36,386 bases of DNA. Source: Pseudomonadota bacterium (GTDB lineage: Bacteria > Pseudomonadota > Gammaproteobacteria > Berkiellales > Berkiellaceae). The stretch's first letter is position 1. Each line of letters begins with the position of its first letter. Of the stretch, positions 17,801 through 26,779 are shown piece after piece. The position numbers and the translations under genes are program-made. Location of the stretch: positions 1-36,386 of the forward strand of contig JAFECS010000025.1 of the NCBI GenBank assembly GCA_018241965.1, in the 5' to 3' direction. The notes beneath the pieces were generated by a model. That model did not search any database. It had not been told where the DNA came from and saw nothing but the letters and a program-made list of their open reading frames with translations.

Positions 17801-20800
17801 GGTAAAGCAACACAAGTATCGTATTATTTTACCGCAAATGGGAATTTCTGAAACTAATGCAAAGATTTCACCTATATTAACTTCAGCAACGGTCGCTGGC
17901 GCGCAAGATAAATTCTTTAGAGGGTACATTGAAGGTAACAATACACGTGAAGAATGCAAAAGAACTTTTTGGTGTCACTATGGGCTTGCCAAGGTTGCTC
18001 CACCTTTGCTTGACATGGAAAACATAGCCAAACATATTGAAAACCTGAAAGATCCACCTATTAAAAACCCTGAAGTTGTTCAAGCTTACTTATATTCGAT
18101 CACCAGTTTTGCGCTCTATCATGAAAAAGGTCTCACAGATTCACAAAATCTATATAAAATTGATGCTTTAGCAAAAAGCATTGATAATTTATTTGAAGCA
18201 AACCCCACAAACACAGGTGGTGTCGCTGAATTTCTACATGAAATAGCACAATGCCAAGAAGATCATTTTGTCAATGGCAAAGGAGATGCCCCAACCCTAG
18301 ATTCACTCACTTCCTATATCACTACTATGACCCAGTGCCAAGGAGCATTTGCGAAAGTAGACCCTATTAGAAACAAAATACAAAATACTTTTCATGCCCA
18401 TTTACATTACAACAAAAATCAAGATTTATTCTCTCCAATTCATAAATATGCTCAAAAAGAGGGAAACAAATTAACGCAAGAAAATTTAGCACATACCTTA
18501 ATTTCTTTAGAAGAAGCAAACATTGCGTTCTTGGGGGAAAAGGTTGAAGAACGCAAGCTTTTTGCCACGCTAAATGGCGCTTTATTGCATGCTTTGGTAC
18601 TCATTGATGATCCCGGTGAAAACTTTCGCTCCCTAGATCATAAAGACAGCTTAAATGCATATGTAGAAACATGTTTAAGTAAATATTGCAAAGATAACGA
18701 TGTGGCTTTTCGTAGTGTAGAAAGTCTTCTTAATCTGATGCGTTATTCCCAATTAGAAGGTTTAACTACGCCCTATCCAACTTGGGACCAACTAAAAACG
18801 ATGATAGATAAAGCAGCAAGCGATCCCCAAGCTGGCCCAGATGAATTAGCAAAATGGATAAACAAACAACCTGGATTTGAAAAAATAACATTTGATTTAT
18901 CAACACTTAAGCCCAAGGAAGCAAAAGCACAAACCTTTGATGCAGCTTATTTGAGTGCACAAGAAAATATTCTCAGCGGTTTAAATAAAATAGGTATCAC
19001 TATAGAAAAAGGCGATGTGCCAACCTTTGAAAAATTATTACAAAAACTTATTGAGGTAAAAACCAATGAAAATGTGGGTTTTGCCGTCGGTGGTTTTCCT
19101 TTATTAAAAGAATTTGTATTTCAAGCCAATCAAGGGGCCTTAGAAAATATTAAAAATCAACTTAAAGATTTAACCACTTCAGAAAGGGAACAAGTTAACA
19201 AAACTTTAGGTACGTTATATAAACCAGAAGTTGAGGACCCTAATTCTCTAACTGATCTAGCGCAAGTTGCAAAAGCTTATGCCGTATCGCATCATGAACT
19301 TAATGAACTATTTACACAAATAAATGAATGTAAATCACATTTAAAGCAAGAGTTTTCGACAATTTCAAGTACCTTAGGGCAAACTGATATCCCTATTGCG
19401 CAGTTAACAAAACTATTTACCTTAGCAAACAATGCAGGTTCTGATATCTATCCAAGCTTTATCTTGAATCAAGCCTTGTCTTTTAAAGCATCAATAGCTG
19501 ATTGGGGAACGCTGAATACAGTAATTGAAAAATCAATATTACCAACGAATAATATTAATCAAGAAAAACTGCTTGAATTAACATTGTTGCTTGCTAGTAA
19601 AAATCAATTAACCACAGGAACGTTAACGCCTTTAATTGAATTATCCACAAAAGATGTTGGCTTATATGAAGCAACTTTAAGTGTCATCCTAAATCAGGCA
19701 AAACAAAATGCTATTCCTGACATACCGCAAATTACTAAATCACTCAACGTTCTTCTCGATAAAAAGGTACCTGCGAAAGAGGCTGCACAATTATTGAAGA
19801 ACTTATCCCAAGATAAGTTTGTTGTTCATACCAATGATGTCCTAATAGAGCTTGCTGGTGTAGATGATAGACAAAAATTAGCGTTAATAGTATCCGTGCT
19901 TAATACCTCATTGGATAAAACTACCGCAGCGTCCAAAGATGAAATTAAAAGCGCCATCACCAATTTAAATGCACTTTCTATCGAAGATCTCACTAAATTA
20001 TCAACGCTCAATATCGACGCACCCTTCCCTGCTATTTCACAATTAGCTAACGATAATAAACCCATCGCGCTTGATGATTTTGTCACTAAACTACAAAAAT
20101 CCTTTTTCGACGCTAAAAACAATGAAGAAGAACAAAAAATTATCTTTAAAGACGATAGAGTTATTCCTGTTTTAAATGGTTCTAATCAGCTTGATTTTAG
20201 TATGCCTGTAGGCTTAGATCAGGCAAGCAAAGAAAGATTGTTACAAGATTATGCCTACATTCATGCCATTGGTTTTGATCAACCTATTTATATGGGTAAA
20301 CCCCTGAAAGATTTAAACAAGGATGACTTGCTTGCATTTCAAAAGAAATGCGTTGAAAAAATGCAAAATAAAGATTTAAGCCCTGAAGAGAATAAGCTTG
20401 CCACCTTGCAATATATAGCCTCCATCAGAGAAGTTTATTATCGCGCAACTTTTAACATTAACGCCCCAAAACCGCCTAAAGGGAAATTCCCCTTCTCAAC
20501 CCAAATTATCAGTTTATTGCAAGCATTAGATAACCCAAAAATGAATATCAATGAAATTGCCACCGGGCAAGGAAAATCGTTGATTGCCGCTTTGTATGCC
20601 TCTGTGTTATGTGCACAAGGAAGACCTGCTGTTATCTGTACCTCTAACCTGACGCTTGCTAAAGAAGGCTTAGAAGAAAATCATGCTTTTTATCAATATA
20701 TGGGGATCCCAACTTCCGTTATTGAAGCAAGTTCATCTGCTAAAGATTTTCAACATTCGGGTATTAATTATACTGATGTTTCTAATATGGCCTTGTATTT

Positions 20801-23800
20801 GGCTAAATCCGATATTCAAGAACCGCTGAATTTAAAAAACCCTGGACTTGTTTTAGACGAAGTGGATTTTACGGTTCTTGATGAAGTCACTGATTTCCGC
20901 TTTGCCGTTAATTTAGCAAATGCTTTATCGTCTGATGTTAATTTAGATGAATGGTTATATCGTCAAATTAATGCCTTTATCGATTCTCCTGACTTTTCAG
21001 CGCTTGTGACCAGAGAGTCTGATGTAACCAAAGCAATTATGTTTTTAGATGGTAAACTTGACCTAGCTATAAAAGATAAGTCGCTTAAGGATCCAGCACT
21101 TTCTCACATTCAGAAAAAACTTGCAGAGTTTAAGATCCCAGGTTCAGAAGCAAGAAAACAATTAGACACCTGGATAGACTCAGCATTTAATGCCAAAGTG
21201 CTTTATGAACAAGGCAAAGGAACCGCCTGGCAATTAGAACAATACCGCCATAAAGATGGCAAAGATTACTCTATTGCACGCATCATTTCCCATCACCGTG
21301 TGTCTAAGGGATCTAAATGGTCTAAAGGGGTTCATCAGTTTTTACATGCGAGAATCAATGACAAGATGGTTCCCGAAAATGGCATACCACCTTGCCGTAT
21401 TGAAGTTGAAAAATCACATGTGGCTGCACTCTCCAGTAAGAACTTTGTGGACTATTTCACCAAAAGAGGCGGTTGCGTTTGGGGTATTACCGGTACCATT
21501 GGTTCAGCAGAAGAACGCGCAGAGCTCATTCAAAAGTATGGATTCACCTTAACACAAATAGAAACTCACCAAGAACGCAAAGCAAAATCGCTTGCACCGG
21601 TTTTTGCTGGAAATGAAAAAGGTCATGTCGAAGCGATTTATGGGCAATACAAAAAGCATAGTATCAATAAAAATCAAATGCCCACTGTAATTGTGGAAGA
21701 AGATGCACAATTTGCCAGCAAACTTAAAGATAACTTTTTAAATAAATTAAATTCACAAGCTAAAAAATTAGCCGACCCTCCTGTTGTTCAGTTTTATAAT
21801 GGGCTTGAATATAAAGTTTATGTATATAGTAAAGAACAAAAAGCCTATATAGAAAAGTTAACTGGTAGCTTTGACTCAACCGAAGCTTTAGAATCTGCGA
21901 TTAAAGAGCAAGCAGGAAAACAAAATACCGTTACTATCACCACCCCCATGTTAGGCCGGGGTACCGACTTTAAACCCGTTACCCATAAGGGCAAACCTCA
22001 TCCAGATGGGCTTTTTGTCATCGGGGCTTACCCAGAAGCCAGTGAACGTGAAGAAAGACAAATAATTGGGCGCATGGGTCGCCAAGGTGCGCCAGGCTTG
22101 TTTATTAATGTCATTGATAAACAGCGCTTTATCACAAAATTGGAAGCGGTTGGCATTAAAGTGCCCGCTACTGTTCGCTACTTTTATCCACAAAGATTAA
22201 GTAAAGAGCTCGCGCGCTTTAAAAAGACTAAAAATCAATCTTTAGCAACAGATCGCCAATTTAAACAAACCTATGGTGACATACGTGGGCAATTCTATTA
22301 TAAATTTATATCCATGCTAGATTTGGCTGATCCCAATAAAAAATTAGATGAATTAATTAAATATATTAAGCCTAAACCTGATGATAAAGTAGCATTTTCA
22401 GCACTCTTGCGTGATAACTTATTATCTTGTTGGAATCAGTATTTAACTGAACTGGATAGAAAATACATAGAGCTAAAAGACAAGCACCCTGGTGATTACG
22501 AAAAAGTATTTACTGAATTAAGCAATTTTGCAGGCACTCAGTGGAACGATGCCGTGGTCACTACCATGCGTGAACGATTTGGCATTGAGCAAGACAATAA
22601 GGATGCCAATATTTTATTTATGGATTATCAAAGCTTCACTGACCAGCGCGCTTATGTTGAACTAAGACAACAGCAAGACAAGAAACTGGGTAAAACAGAT
22701 GTTCCCATAACAGACTATGAAAAAGAATTTAACGATGTCAGCCATCAAAAACAAATGGAGAAAATTATCCAAGAGGGTAAAACAGCCATGGCTAGGGATC
22801 CTAGCGTTACCCATCAAAATCCGCCCCTTGAAGATAAAGTTATCAATTATCCTAAACACTTTTGGTTAAGAGATATTTCAGCATTAGAAAGTTTAGCACC
22901 CGATAAAGCGCAAAATGCGATGGCGCAAATACTTGCTTTAGATATGCTTAATTATTTGAACAAACTCAATACGACCATAGCAAATGATAAAACAATTGAT
23001 CTGCGTCCACTCGCCATAGATTACCCCGAAATGGTCCAAAAAATTAAAGAAAATCCAATTGCCATGTATGAACAACTATTAAAAGACTATCATAAACTCA
23101 CTATGTTGGCTGAGGCACTTTCTAAAGAAACAAACCCGAACCAAAAACGTTATATGGATCTGAACGGCAGTGTTTTACATGATCAAAACATGCTCTTTGA
23201 GAAGCTCAGTGAAGCTAAATTTACTAAACCACATCCTGTTAATGAGTTAATGGACAAAGCAAATACTACACGTAATGCAATGCGTACAGAAACTTATCAT
23301 GCACTGTATTTGGCAAAACGTCAAAGTAATCCCTTACAAGCACTTCGCTATCAAACGGATTATCAGGGAGATAAAGCATTACCTCTATATTCTTTTAATA
23401 CTATCAAAATTGATATCCAAACAGATATCGAAAAGTATTTAAAAGATAAATCAAAATTCTTTAAGAGAACAGATGATGCAAAAGCATTATCAGAAAAGCT
23501 TGAAACAGCAACTACGAATACCGAATTGTTAATATGTTTAGCGCAAGCGCGAGCCTTGGCAATTGATAAAGATCTTAAATCTAAAATGCCTGGCATAACT
23601 AACGTCAAAGGTAGCCGCTTTCAAGATTTACTCAATAAGGGATTAACGCGTATCATCTTAAATGCACAATCAAATGAAGAAATTACCACCGCGGCAGGCA
23701 TATTGCGTGGCGAGCTTAATCAACAACTTAACTATATCTCCTCTCACAGTAAAGTGGACGTCAGTTCCTTGATAAATAGACTTAATGACAAAGAGTTAAC

Positions 23801-24470
23801 CCATGATGATATGGCTACTCTAGTTGGTGATATACAACAATTCATGCGTAATCAACAGGATAAAAAAGCCAAAGCTGATTTTGAAATCCTCAATGGCACA
23901 CTCAACGTCATGGCAGCAACACTTGAGAAAATGTATTTGGTAGATGAGAATTTAGCAACTGAAAAAATGAAAACCATTGAAATTAGTCTACCAACTGTTG
24001 AAGAAAAACCTTCTCTAAAACAAGAGCCAATGGTGGATAACGTTCCTATACTTGGCCCAACGGATTTTGCTACAAAATCAACAGAGCTTTTTCAAACCAA
24101 AACCCTTTTTGATCAATTATCACGTGTTGTTAATAACCAAGATACATTTATTACCCTTGGCTCCTCCAGTAAACGAGATGGAATTTTAGTTAACCAAGTT
24201 GTAGAATTTGCTCGAAGTTTAAATAAAGATTCTCAACTTGATGATGAACAGCGTTTTGAACTGATGCGGGGTTTCCTTGTAAAGACCAAAGAACAAAGGC
24301 CAGGAAATATTAAAGAAGGAACTTTCTTATCTGATCTTGAAAAGAAAACCGCTGAACTTCAGAAAGCTTGTTTGAATCAAGAGACATCTCAAGAAGACTG
24401 CAAGAAGCGTTATGAAAAATTTACCGCCCCAGATCAAAACCCACTGGCGATGAAAATGAAAGGGGGATAA
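14844..24470 (+). CDS. Giant protein with an internal SecA-like DEAD motor
   Basis: This protein has 3208 residues. Residues about 1860-2440 are a SecA-type two-lobe ATPase: Walker A TGQGKS (Gly1908-Ser1912), motif Ia VICTSNLTLAKEG, Walker B LVLDEVD (2005-2008), ITGT (2215-2218), GRGTD (2371-2375) and QIIGRMGRQG (2406-2415). A PPXD-like region lies between, with DYSIARII and KWSKGVHQ corresponding to the SecA blocks DYIV and RWSDGLHQ. All ATPase motifs look intact. The N-terminal 1850 residues and the C-terminal 770 are helical and unrecognised. Residues 557-583 are an uninterrupted Glu/Gln/Lys repeat. There is no signal peptide, no membrane segment and no SecB-binding CxC zinc tail, so it is not the housekeeping SecA. 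A secreted effector or a specialised intracellular ATPase are both possible. It ends three bases from lptG, convergently. Confidence 0.85.
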   Translation: MSTEGVQLPQPLEDYISRFSPATTDIQLPLEGLDDNNIGPFLEKLFKDYQGTPEHIKQLIKVKFVGGELTTEQQKQFNIQLEKAIENNFNQLYGKAIQEEGNKKGPKRTDQQLSTDELTRFHNNISSIDISEEQLGKERRELVQRAFRKCMDLQFFAMSSTAVAAVAVPSKESDFITIIKTAKEQSVLEQAKTILAKKGLGIPVDDRTPDQKSLISDMVEYAGANNIAKGGNGTTAYEQFLEDETFVKFQQWLWPQVKEEALNELSKKCKVKRKDPLEDFMQEAYTSFYERKIKTQLIGEVNLLPDGYSTNIYHRELMSACLNFLAIGGFQKQIQEAKISIPCPVGRLPEMAYDFSDIMQPLIKHAQEGKPIPITSLYIKHLFEAKNFYDDLHEFAKAIADKPGDYAKVEKIKIDSMLEMKNPNVAKYEEYLNKMLELANRSPNGLATSFDLSNIAKFLERKLLDEIEKTKDEDKKKEIQEKLDRIKGLSSELNLRIAQNRRAINYQILSHGEQALGQSTAIETNAGKITQAGSEKEVRACKRMGDIKDIMASIGTEQEAEQEQEKEQEQEKEKEQEQEQEQEMAQSHGSAQDNIATLEEFIEFATNLNRDLSVKKPLLTELWNNIFGNIKSEDGKDSSSLKAISKEVATIILKDPDAFMYGIVEGNLPQGFHVGNLTVKNPENGENTSLKGIYFDLSKQNEPTTLTLSVQEPPLRRVRLQVSSTDFTLENKPTDLDPISKRLVKKAFEPLTTDEISSYNTGGLSQDDDTVPYKMIFMTSSQKGALKFVAWIKDDITQSIFATKRNQELADIAVAYGGDALFELTDKLNEIKKKCADIKPKTLFNEFLDKAILQKDLNTLSEREKMVDHLMRHDQFVALDKIKALPEDQLKWFMTFCNEHAKNNARVDLHDLYLGFEKFVKEYKELTNNAPLPEGVEKLAKDCKNMKVGLDRLLYILNNAKKNNLLNEQLSVISTVDLHYGAAYQAVKQHKYRIILPQMGISETNAKISPILTSATVAGAQDKFFRGYIEGNNTREECKRTFWCHYGLAKVAPPLLDMENIAKHIENLKDPPIKNPEVVQAYLYSITSFALYHEKGLTDSQNLYKIDALAKSIDNLFEANPTNTGGVAEFLHEIAQCQEDHFVNGKGDAPTLDSLTSYITTMTQCQGAFAKVDPIRNKIQNTFHAHLHYNKNQDLFSPIHKYAQKEGNKLTQENLAHTLISLEEANIAFLGEKVEERKLFATLNGALLHALVLIDDPGENFRSLDHKDSLNAYVETCLSKYCKDNDVAFRSVESLLNLMRYSQLEGLTTPYPTWDQLKTMIDKAASDPQAGPDELAKWINKQPGFEKITFDLSTLKPKEAKAQTFDAAYLSAQENILSGLNKIGITIEKGDVPTFEKLLQKLIEVKTNENVGFAVGGFPLLKEFVFQANQGALENIKNQLKDLTTSEREQVNKTLGTLYKPEVEDPNSLTDLAQVAKAYAVSHHELNELFTQINECKSHLKQEFSTISSTLGQTDIPIAQLTKLFTLANNAGSDIYPSFILNQALSFKASIADWGTLNTVIEKSILPTNNINQEKLLELTLLLASKNQLTTGTLTPLIELSTKDVGLYEATLSVILNQAKQNAIPDIPQITKSLNVLLDKKVPAKEAAQLLKNLSQDKFVVHTNDVLIELAGVDDRQKLALIVSVLNTSLDKTTAASKDEIKSAITNLNALSIEDLTKLSTLNIDAPFPAISQLANDNKPIALDDFVTKLQKSFFDAKNNEEEQKIIFKDDRVIPVLNGSNQLDFSMPVGLDQASKERLLQDYAYIHAIGFDQPIYMGKPLKDLNKDDLLAFQKKCVEKMQNKDLSPEENKLATLQYIASIREVYYRATFNINAPKPPKGKFPFSTQIISLLQALDNPKMNINEIATGQGKSLIAALYASVLCAQGRPAVICTSNLTLAKEGLEENHAFYQYMGIPTSVIEASSSAKDFQHSGINYTDVSNMALYLAKSDIQEPLNLKNPGLVLDEVDFTVLDEVTDFRFAVNLANALSSDVNLDEWLYRQINAFIDSPDFSALVTRESDVTKAIMFLDGKLDLAIKDKSLKDPALSHIQKKLAEFKIPGSEARKQLDTWIDSAFNAKVLYEQGKGTAWQLEQYRHKDGKDYSIARIISHHRVSKGSKWSKGVHQFLHARINDKMVPENGIPPCRIEVEKSHVAALSSKNFVDYFTKRGGCVWGITGTIGSAEERAELIQKYGFTLTQIETHQERKAKSLAPVFAGNEKGHVEAIYGQYKKHSINKNQMPTVIVEEDAQFASKLKDNFLNKLNSQAKKLADPPVVQFYNGLEYKVYVYSKEQKAYIEKLTGSFDSTEALESAIKEQAGKQNTVTITTPMLGRGTDFKPVTHKGKPHPDGLFVIGAYPEASEREERQIIGRMGRQGAPGLFINVIDKQRFITKLEAVGIKVPATVRYFYPQRLSKELARFKKTKNQSLATDRQFKQTYGDIRGQFYYKFISMLDLADPNKKLDELIKYIKPKPDDKVAFSALLRDNLLSCWNQYLTELDRKYIELKDKHPGDYEKVFTELSNFAGTQWNDAVVTTMRERFGIEQDNKDANILFMDYQSFTDQRAYVELRQQQDKKLGKTDVPITDYEKEFNDVSHQKQMEKIIQEGKTAMARDPSVTHQNPPLEDKVINYPKHFWLRDISALESLAPDKAQNAMAQILALDMLNYLNKLNTTIANDKTIDLRPLAIDYPEMVQKIKENPIAMYEQLLKDYHKLTMLAEALSKETNPNQKRYMDLNGSVLHDQNMLFEKLSEAKFTKPHPVNELMDKANTTRNAMRTETYHALYLAKRQSNPLQALRYQTDYQGDKALPLYSFNTIKIDIQTDIEKYLKDKSKFFKRTDDAKALSEKLETATTNTELLICLAQARALAIDKDLKSKMPGITNVKGSRFQDLLNKGLTRIILNAQSNEEITTAAGILRGELNQQLNYISSHSKVDVSSLINRLNDKELTHDDMATLVGDIQQFMRNQQDKKAKADFEILNGTLNVMAATLEKMYLVDENLATEKMKTIEISLPTVEEKPSLKQEPMVDNVPILGPTDFATKSTELFQTKTLFDQLSRVVNNQDTFITLGSSSKRDGILVNQVVEFARSLNKDSQLDDEQRFELMRGFLVKTKEQRPGNIKEGTFLSDLEKKTAELQKACLNQETSQEDCKKRYEKFTAPDQNPLAMKMKGG
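16512..16592 (+). repeat. Purine-rich repeat encoding a Glu/Gln/Lys tract
   Basis: This is an 81-base run built from GAACAA/GAGCAA/GAAAAA-type hexamers, all in frame. It encodes 27 residues that are almost only Glu, Gln and Lys, with one Ala. The tract separates two helical regions of the giant SecA-like protein and probably forms a long charged helix. Imperfect hexamer repeats of this kind can gain or lose units without breaking the frame. Confidence 0.85.
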
Positions 24471-24473
24471 CCA

Positions 24474-25544
24474 TTAATGCGTTCTTTTCATAATAAATAA
24501 CCCTAAAAACAAAAAGGCTATTGTTGGCAAGAAGGCGCCGATAATGGGGGGAATATGATAAACCAGGGTCAGCGGCCCAAACAGTTGATTAAAAGTATAA
24601 AACACAAAACCCACTAAAACACCCACCAACATCCGCAGCCCCATTGTTGCTTGACGTAGTGGCCCAAACACAAAGGGTATAGCTAAAAACATCATCACCA
24701 GTGTTGCTAATGGGCGCACAATTTTTTGCCACAATGCCAATTGATAGGGCTTGGTTTCTAAATGATTTTGCTCGCGATATTTAATGGTATGCCATAAGCC
24801 CATTAATGATAAATCATCCAAATCTTTAATACTTACTTGGCTTAGGACGTTGGGTGATAAACTGCTTACCCAATCTAGCCGTTCTATATTATTTCTCATG
24901 GTTTTATTTTCTTCAAAAATGGTTTCTTGAATTTCGTGCAGCACCCAGTGATCATGATCATAATCCGCATTAAGCGCAAAACTGGCTTTATATAGATTCA
25001 TATCCTTATCAAATTGATACAAAGTAACACCTTCTAGATGTCCATCCTCTGTCATGGCTTGGATATGAATAAAGTTATTGCCATCTCGCATCCACGTTCC
25101 ATGCGAGGTGCTTAGTGCTTGCCCAGAGCTTAAGCGCAAAGCTTTTTGATCGTGCGCAAATTTTTCTGCAACCGGAGAAACCCATTCCCCCATCAGCCAT
25201 ACGCCAATAGCCAGGACAAAGGCAAGCTTTAAAACAATATTGATAATATCTTGTAAGCTTAATCCTGATGCGCGCATCACTATCAGCTCACTTCTTGAGG
25301 CTAACATGCCCAACCCTAACAACGTGCCCACTAAAGTAGCCATCGGGAATAATTGGGCAATATGCTGAGGCATTGAAAGAAATATAAAGGCAAAGGCATT
25401 GCTGGTGGAATAGTCCCCGGTGCCTACATAACGAAGCTCATTAACTAAGGAAAATATAAATTCCAACCCAATAAACAAGGTTAAGACCAAAAGGATGGCT
25501 ACTAAAATGGTTTTCCAAATATAAAGCGTCAGTTTATTGATCAT
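24474..25544 (-). CDS. lptG: LPS export permease LptG
   Basis: LptG pairs with LptF and the ATPase LptB to extract lipopolysaccharide from the inner membrane and pass it to the LptC-LptA bridge. This 356-residue protein has the YjgP/YjgQ layout: three N-terminal helices (about residues 10-33, 53-80, 98-120), a periplasmic jellyroll domain (about 125-265) and three C-terminal helices from about 272. SRSELIVMRASGLS (about 84-97) is the cytoplasmic coupling-helix region that contacts LptB. Its ATG overlaps the lptF stop by one base (TAATG), so the two are translationally coupled. The length matches E. coli LptG (360). Confidence 0.95.
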   Translation of the reverse strand: MINKLTLYIWKTILVAILLVLTLFIGLEFIFSLVNELRYVGTGDYSTSNAFAFIFLSMPQHIAQLFPMATLVGTLLGLGMLASRSELIVMRASGLSLQDIINIVLKLAFVLAIGVWLMGEWVSPVAEKFAHDQKALRLSSGQALSTSHGTWMRDGNNFIHIQAMTEDGHLEGVTLYQFDKDMNLYKASFALNADYDHDHWVLHEIQETIFEENKTMRNNIERLDWVSSLSPNVLSQVSIKDLDDLSLMGLWHTIKYREQNHLETKPYQLALWQKIVRPLATLVMMFLAIPFVFGPLRQATMGLRMLVGVLVGFVFYTFNQLFGPLTLVYHIPPIIGAFLPTIAFLFLGLFIMKRTH

Positions 25545-26662
25545 TAGCTAAACTTATGCCTCATCCACTGATACCCCTGCACTGCCCTGCCCGATGTTTT
25601 TGCTAAAAAGAGCAAGCTGGCCATAAACATAACACCATGTACCCACCATACGCCTATGTATGGTGTCAATGCACCACTGGCTATCATCCGTTTGCTGACG
25701 GTTAATAAATTGAAATAGATAATACAAATAATGATTGCAACAAAAAGACGTGCGAATCGTCCTTGGCGTGGCGCTACCCTGCTTAAGGGCAATGCCAATA
25801 AGGCTAATAAAGGCGCCGCTAAGGGAATGGATAGTCGCCATTGCAGCTCTGCTAAGTTACTGGGCGTAGGGTTATCCAACAACATTTGCGTTGGCATCGT
25901 ACGATGGAAAAAGAGCCCTTCTTGCATTTTGGGGCTTTCCAGTAGCCGTTGATATTCTTCAAATTGCACAATGCTGTAATCCATTTGCCCCGGTGTGCCC
26001 TGATAACGCTTACCATTTAGCAGCGAGAAGTAAGTAGCCCCATTGGCATCGGTATATATTTTTCCTGCTTGTGCACTGATTAAGCTCCACTCTTTTTGTT
26101 CATCAAAATTATTTGGATGCTCAGCGATAAAAACCCTGGTGAGCTCACTTCTATCTTCACTTAGATCAGAAACATAAAAAACCAGTTTATCTTTTTGAAA
26201 GGAATGAAACCGCCCTGGCGCCAATGTTTGTACCATCAGCATCGGGCCTTGGGTATGTAGCAATTCTTCGCGATATTGCGCAGATTTTGGCGCAAAGTAA
26301 CAGGTAAGCATGGCGGCAAGCAACATGACGATAAAACCTAAACTTAAGCTCACATTCAGCAATCGCTGCCAAGAGATCCCACAGGCAAGCATCACCGGTA
26401 TTTCGTTATCTGCAAAAAAACGGCTATAACAGAGCAAAATGGCTAAAAAGAGCCCAACCGGCAACAAAAAGGCCAACAGATCAGGAATTTGAAATAAAAT
26501 AACTTCAAAAAGCACATTGGGAGAAATATTGCCTGAAGCTGCTTGAGCCACAAGCCTAACCAATTTATTGCTTACAGCAATAAGTAGTACAACTAAAATA
26601 ACTGCAAAGAAAGTATGGCTAAGTTCCCGGAACAAATAACGTTTTATTATCACATGCACCAC
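25544..26662 (-). CDS. lptF: LPS export permease LptF
   Basis: LptF is the partner permease of LptG in the LPS transport complex. The 372-residue protein has N-terminal helices (about residues 15-35, 51-75, 100-122), the ADNEIPVMLACGISW coupling region (about 86-100), a periplasmic domain rich in beta strands with DKLVFYVSDL and FIAEHP, and C-terminal helices from about 275. The frame opens with tandem GTG codons at 26662 and 26659 and another GTG at 26653, and the ribosome site is weak, so the exact start is uncertain by up to three codons. It is divergent from pepA, the same arrangement as in E. coli. Confidence 0.95.
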   Translation of the reverse strand: MVHVIIKRYLFRELSHTFFAVILVVLLIAVSNKLVRLVAQAASGNISPNVLFEVILFQIPDLLAFLLPVGLFLAILLCYSRFFADNEIPVMLACGISWQRLLNVSLSLGFIVMLLAAMLTCYFAPKSAQYREELLHTQGPMLMVQTLAPGRFHSFQKDKLVFYVSDLSEDRSELTRVFIAEHPNNFDEQKEWSLISAQAGKIYTDANGATYFSLLNGKRYQGTPGQMDYSIVQFEEYQRLLESPKMQEGLFFHRTMPTQMLLDNPTPSNLAELQWRLSIPLAAPLLALLALPLSRVAPRQGRFARLFVAIIICIIYFNLLTVSKRMIASGALTPYIGVWWVHGVMFMASLLFLAKTSGRAVQGYQWMRHKFS

Positions 26663-26675
26663 TCTTAGTTGCTTT

Positions 26676-26691
26676 AGGTATAATTATACCT
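26676..26691. promoter_or_regulatory. Palindrome carrying overlapping divergent -10 elements (lptF / pepA)
   Basis: AGGTATAATTATACCT is a perfect 16-base palindrome located 14 bases before the lptF start. It contains TATAAT on the plus strand (26679-26684) and on the minus strand (26688-26683), overlapping by two bases. The minus-strand copy is well placed for lptF. The plus-strand copy would give pepA a leader of about 90 bases. Neither has a strong -35. Confidence 0.4.
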
Positions 26692-26779
26692 TTTATAAAG
26701 ATGAAACTTAAATAACAAATAGCGTAGTATTAGATAGAAGAAACAATAATTTAGGTATTACACTAACATTGGAATAGTT

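Noticed and set aside
14844..24470. Annotation as the housekeeping preprotein translocase SecA
   Set aside because: The motor matches SecA, but the length is over three times that of SecA, the motor is internal, and the C-terminal CxC zinc motif is missing.
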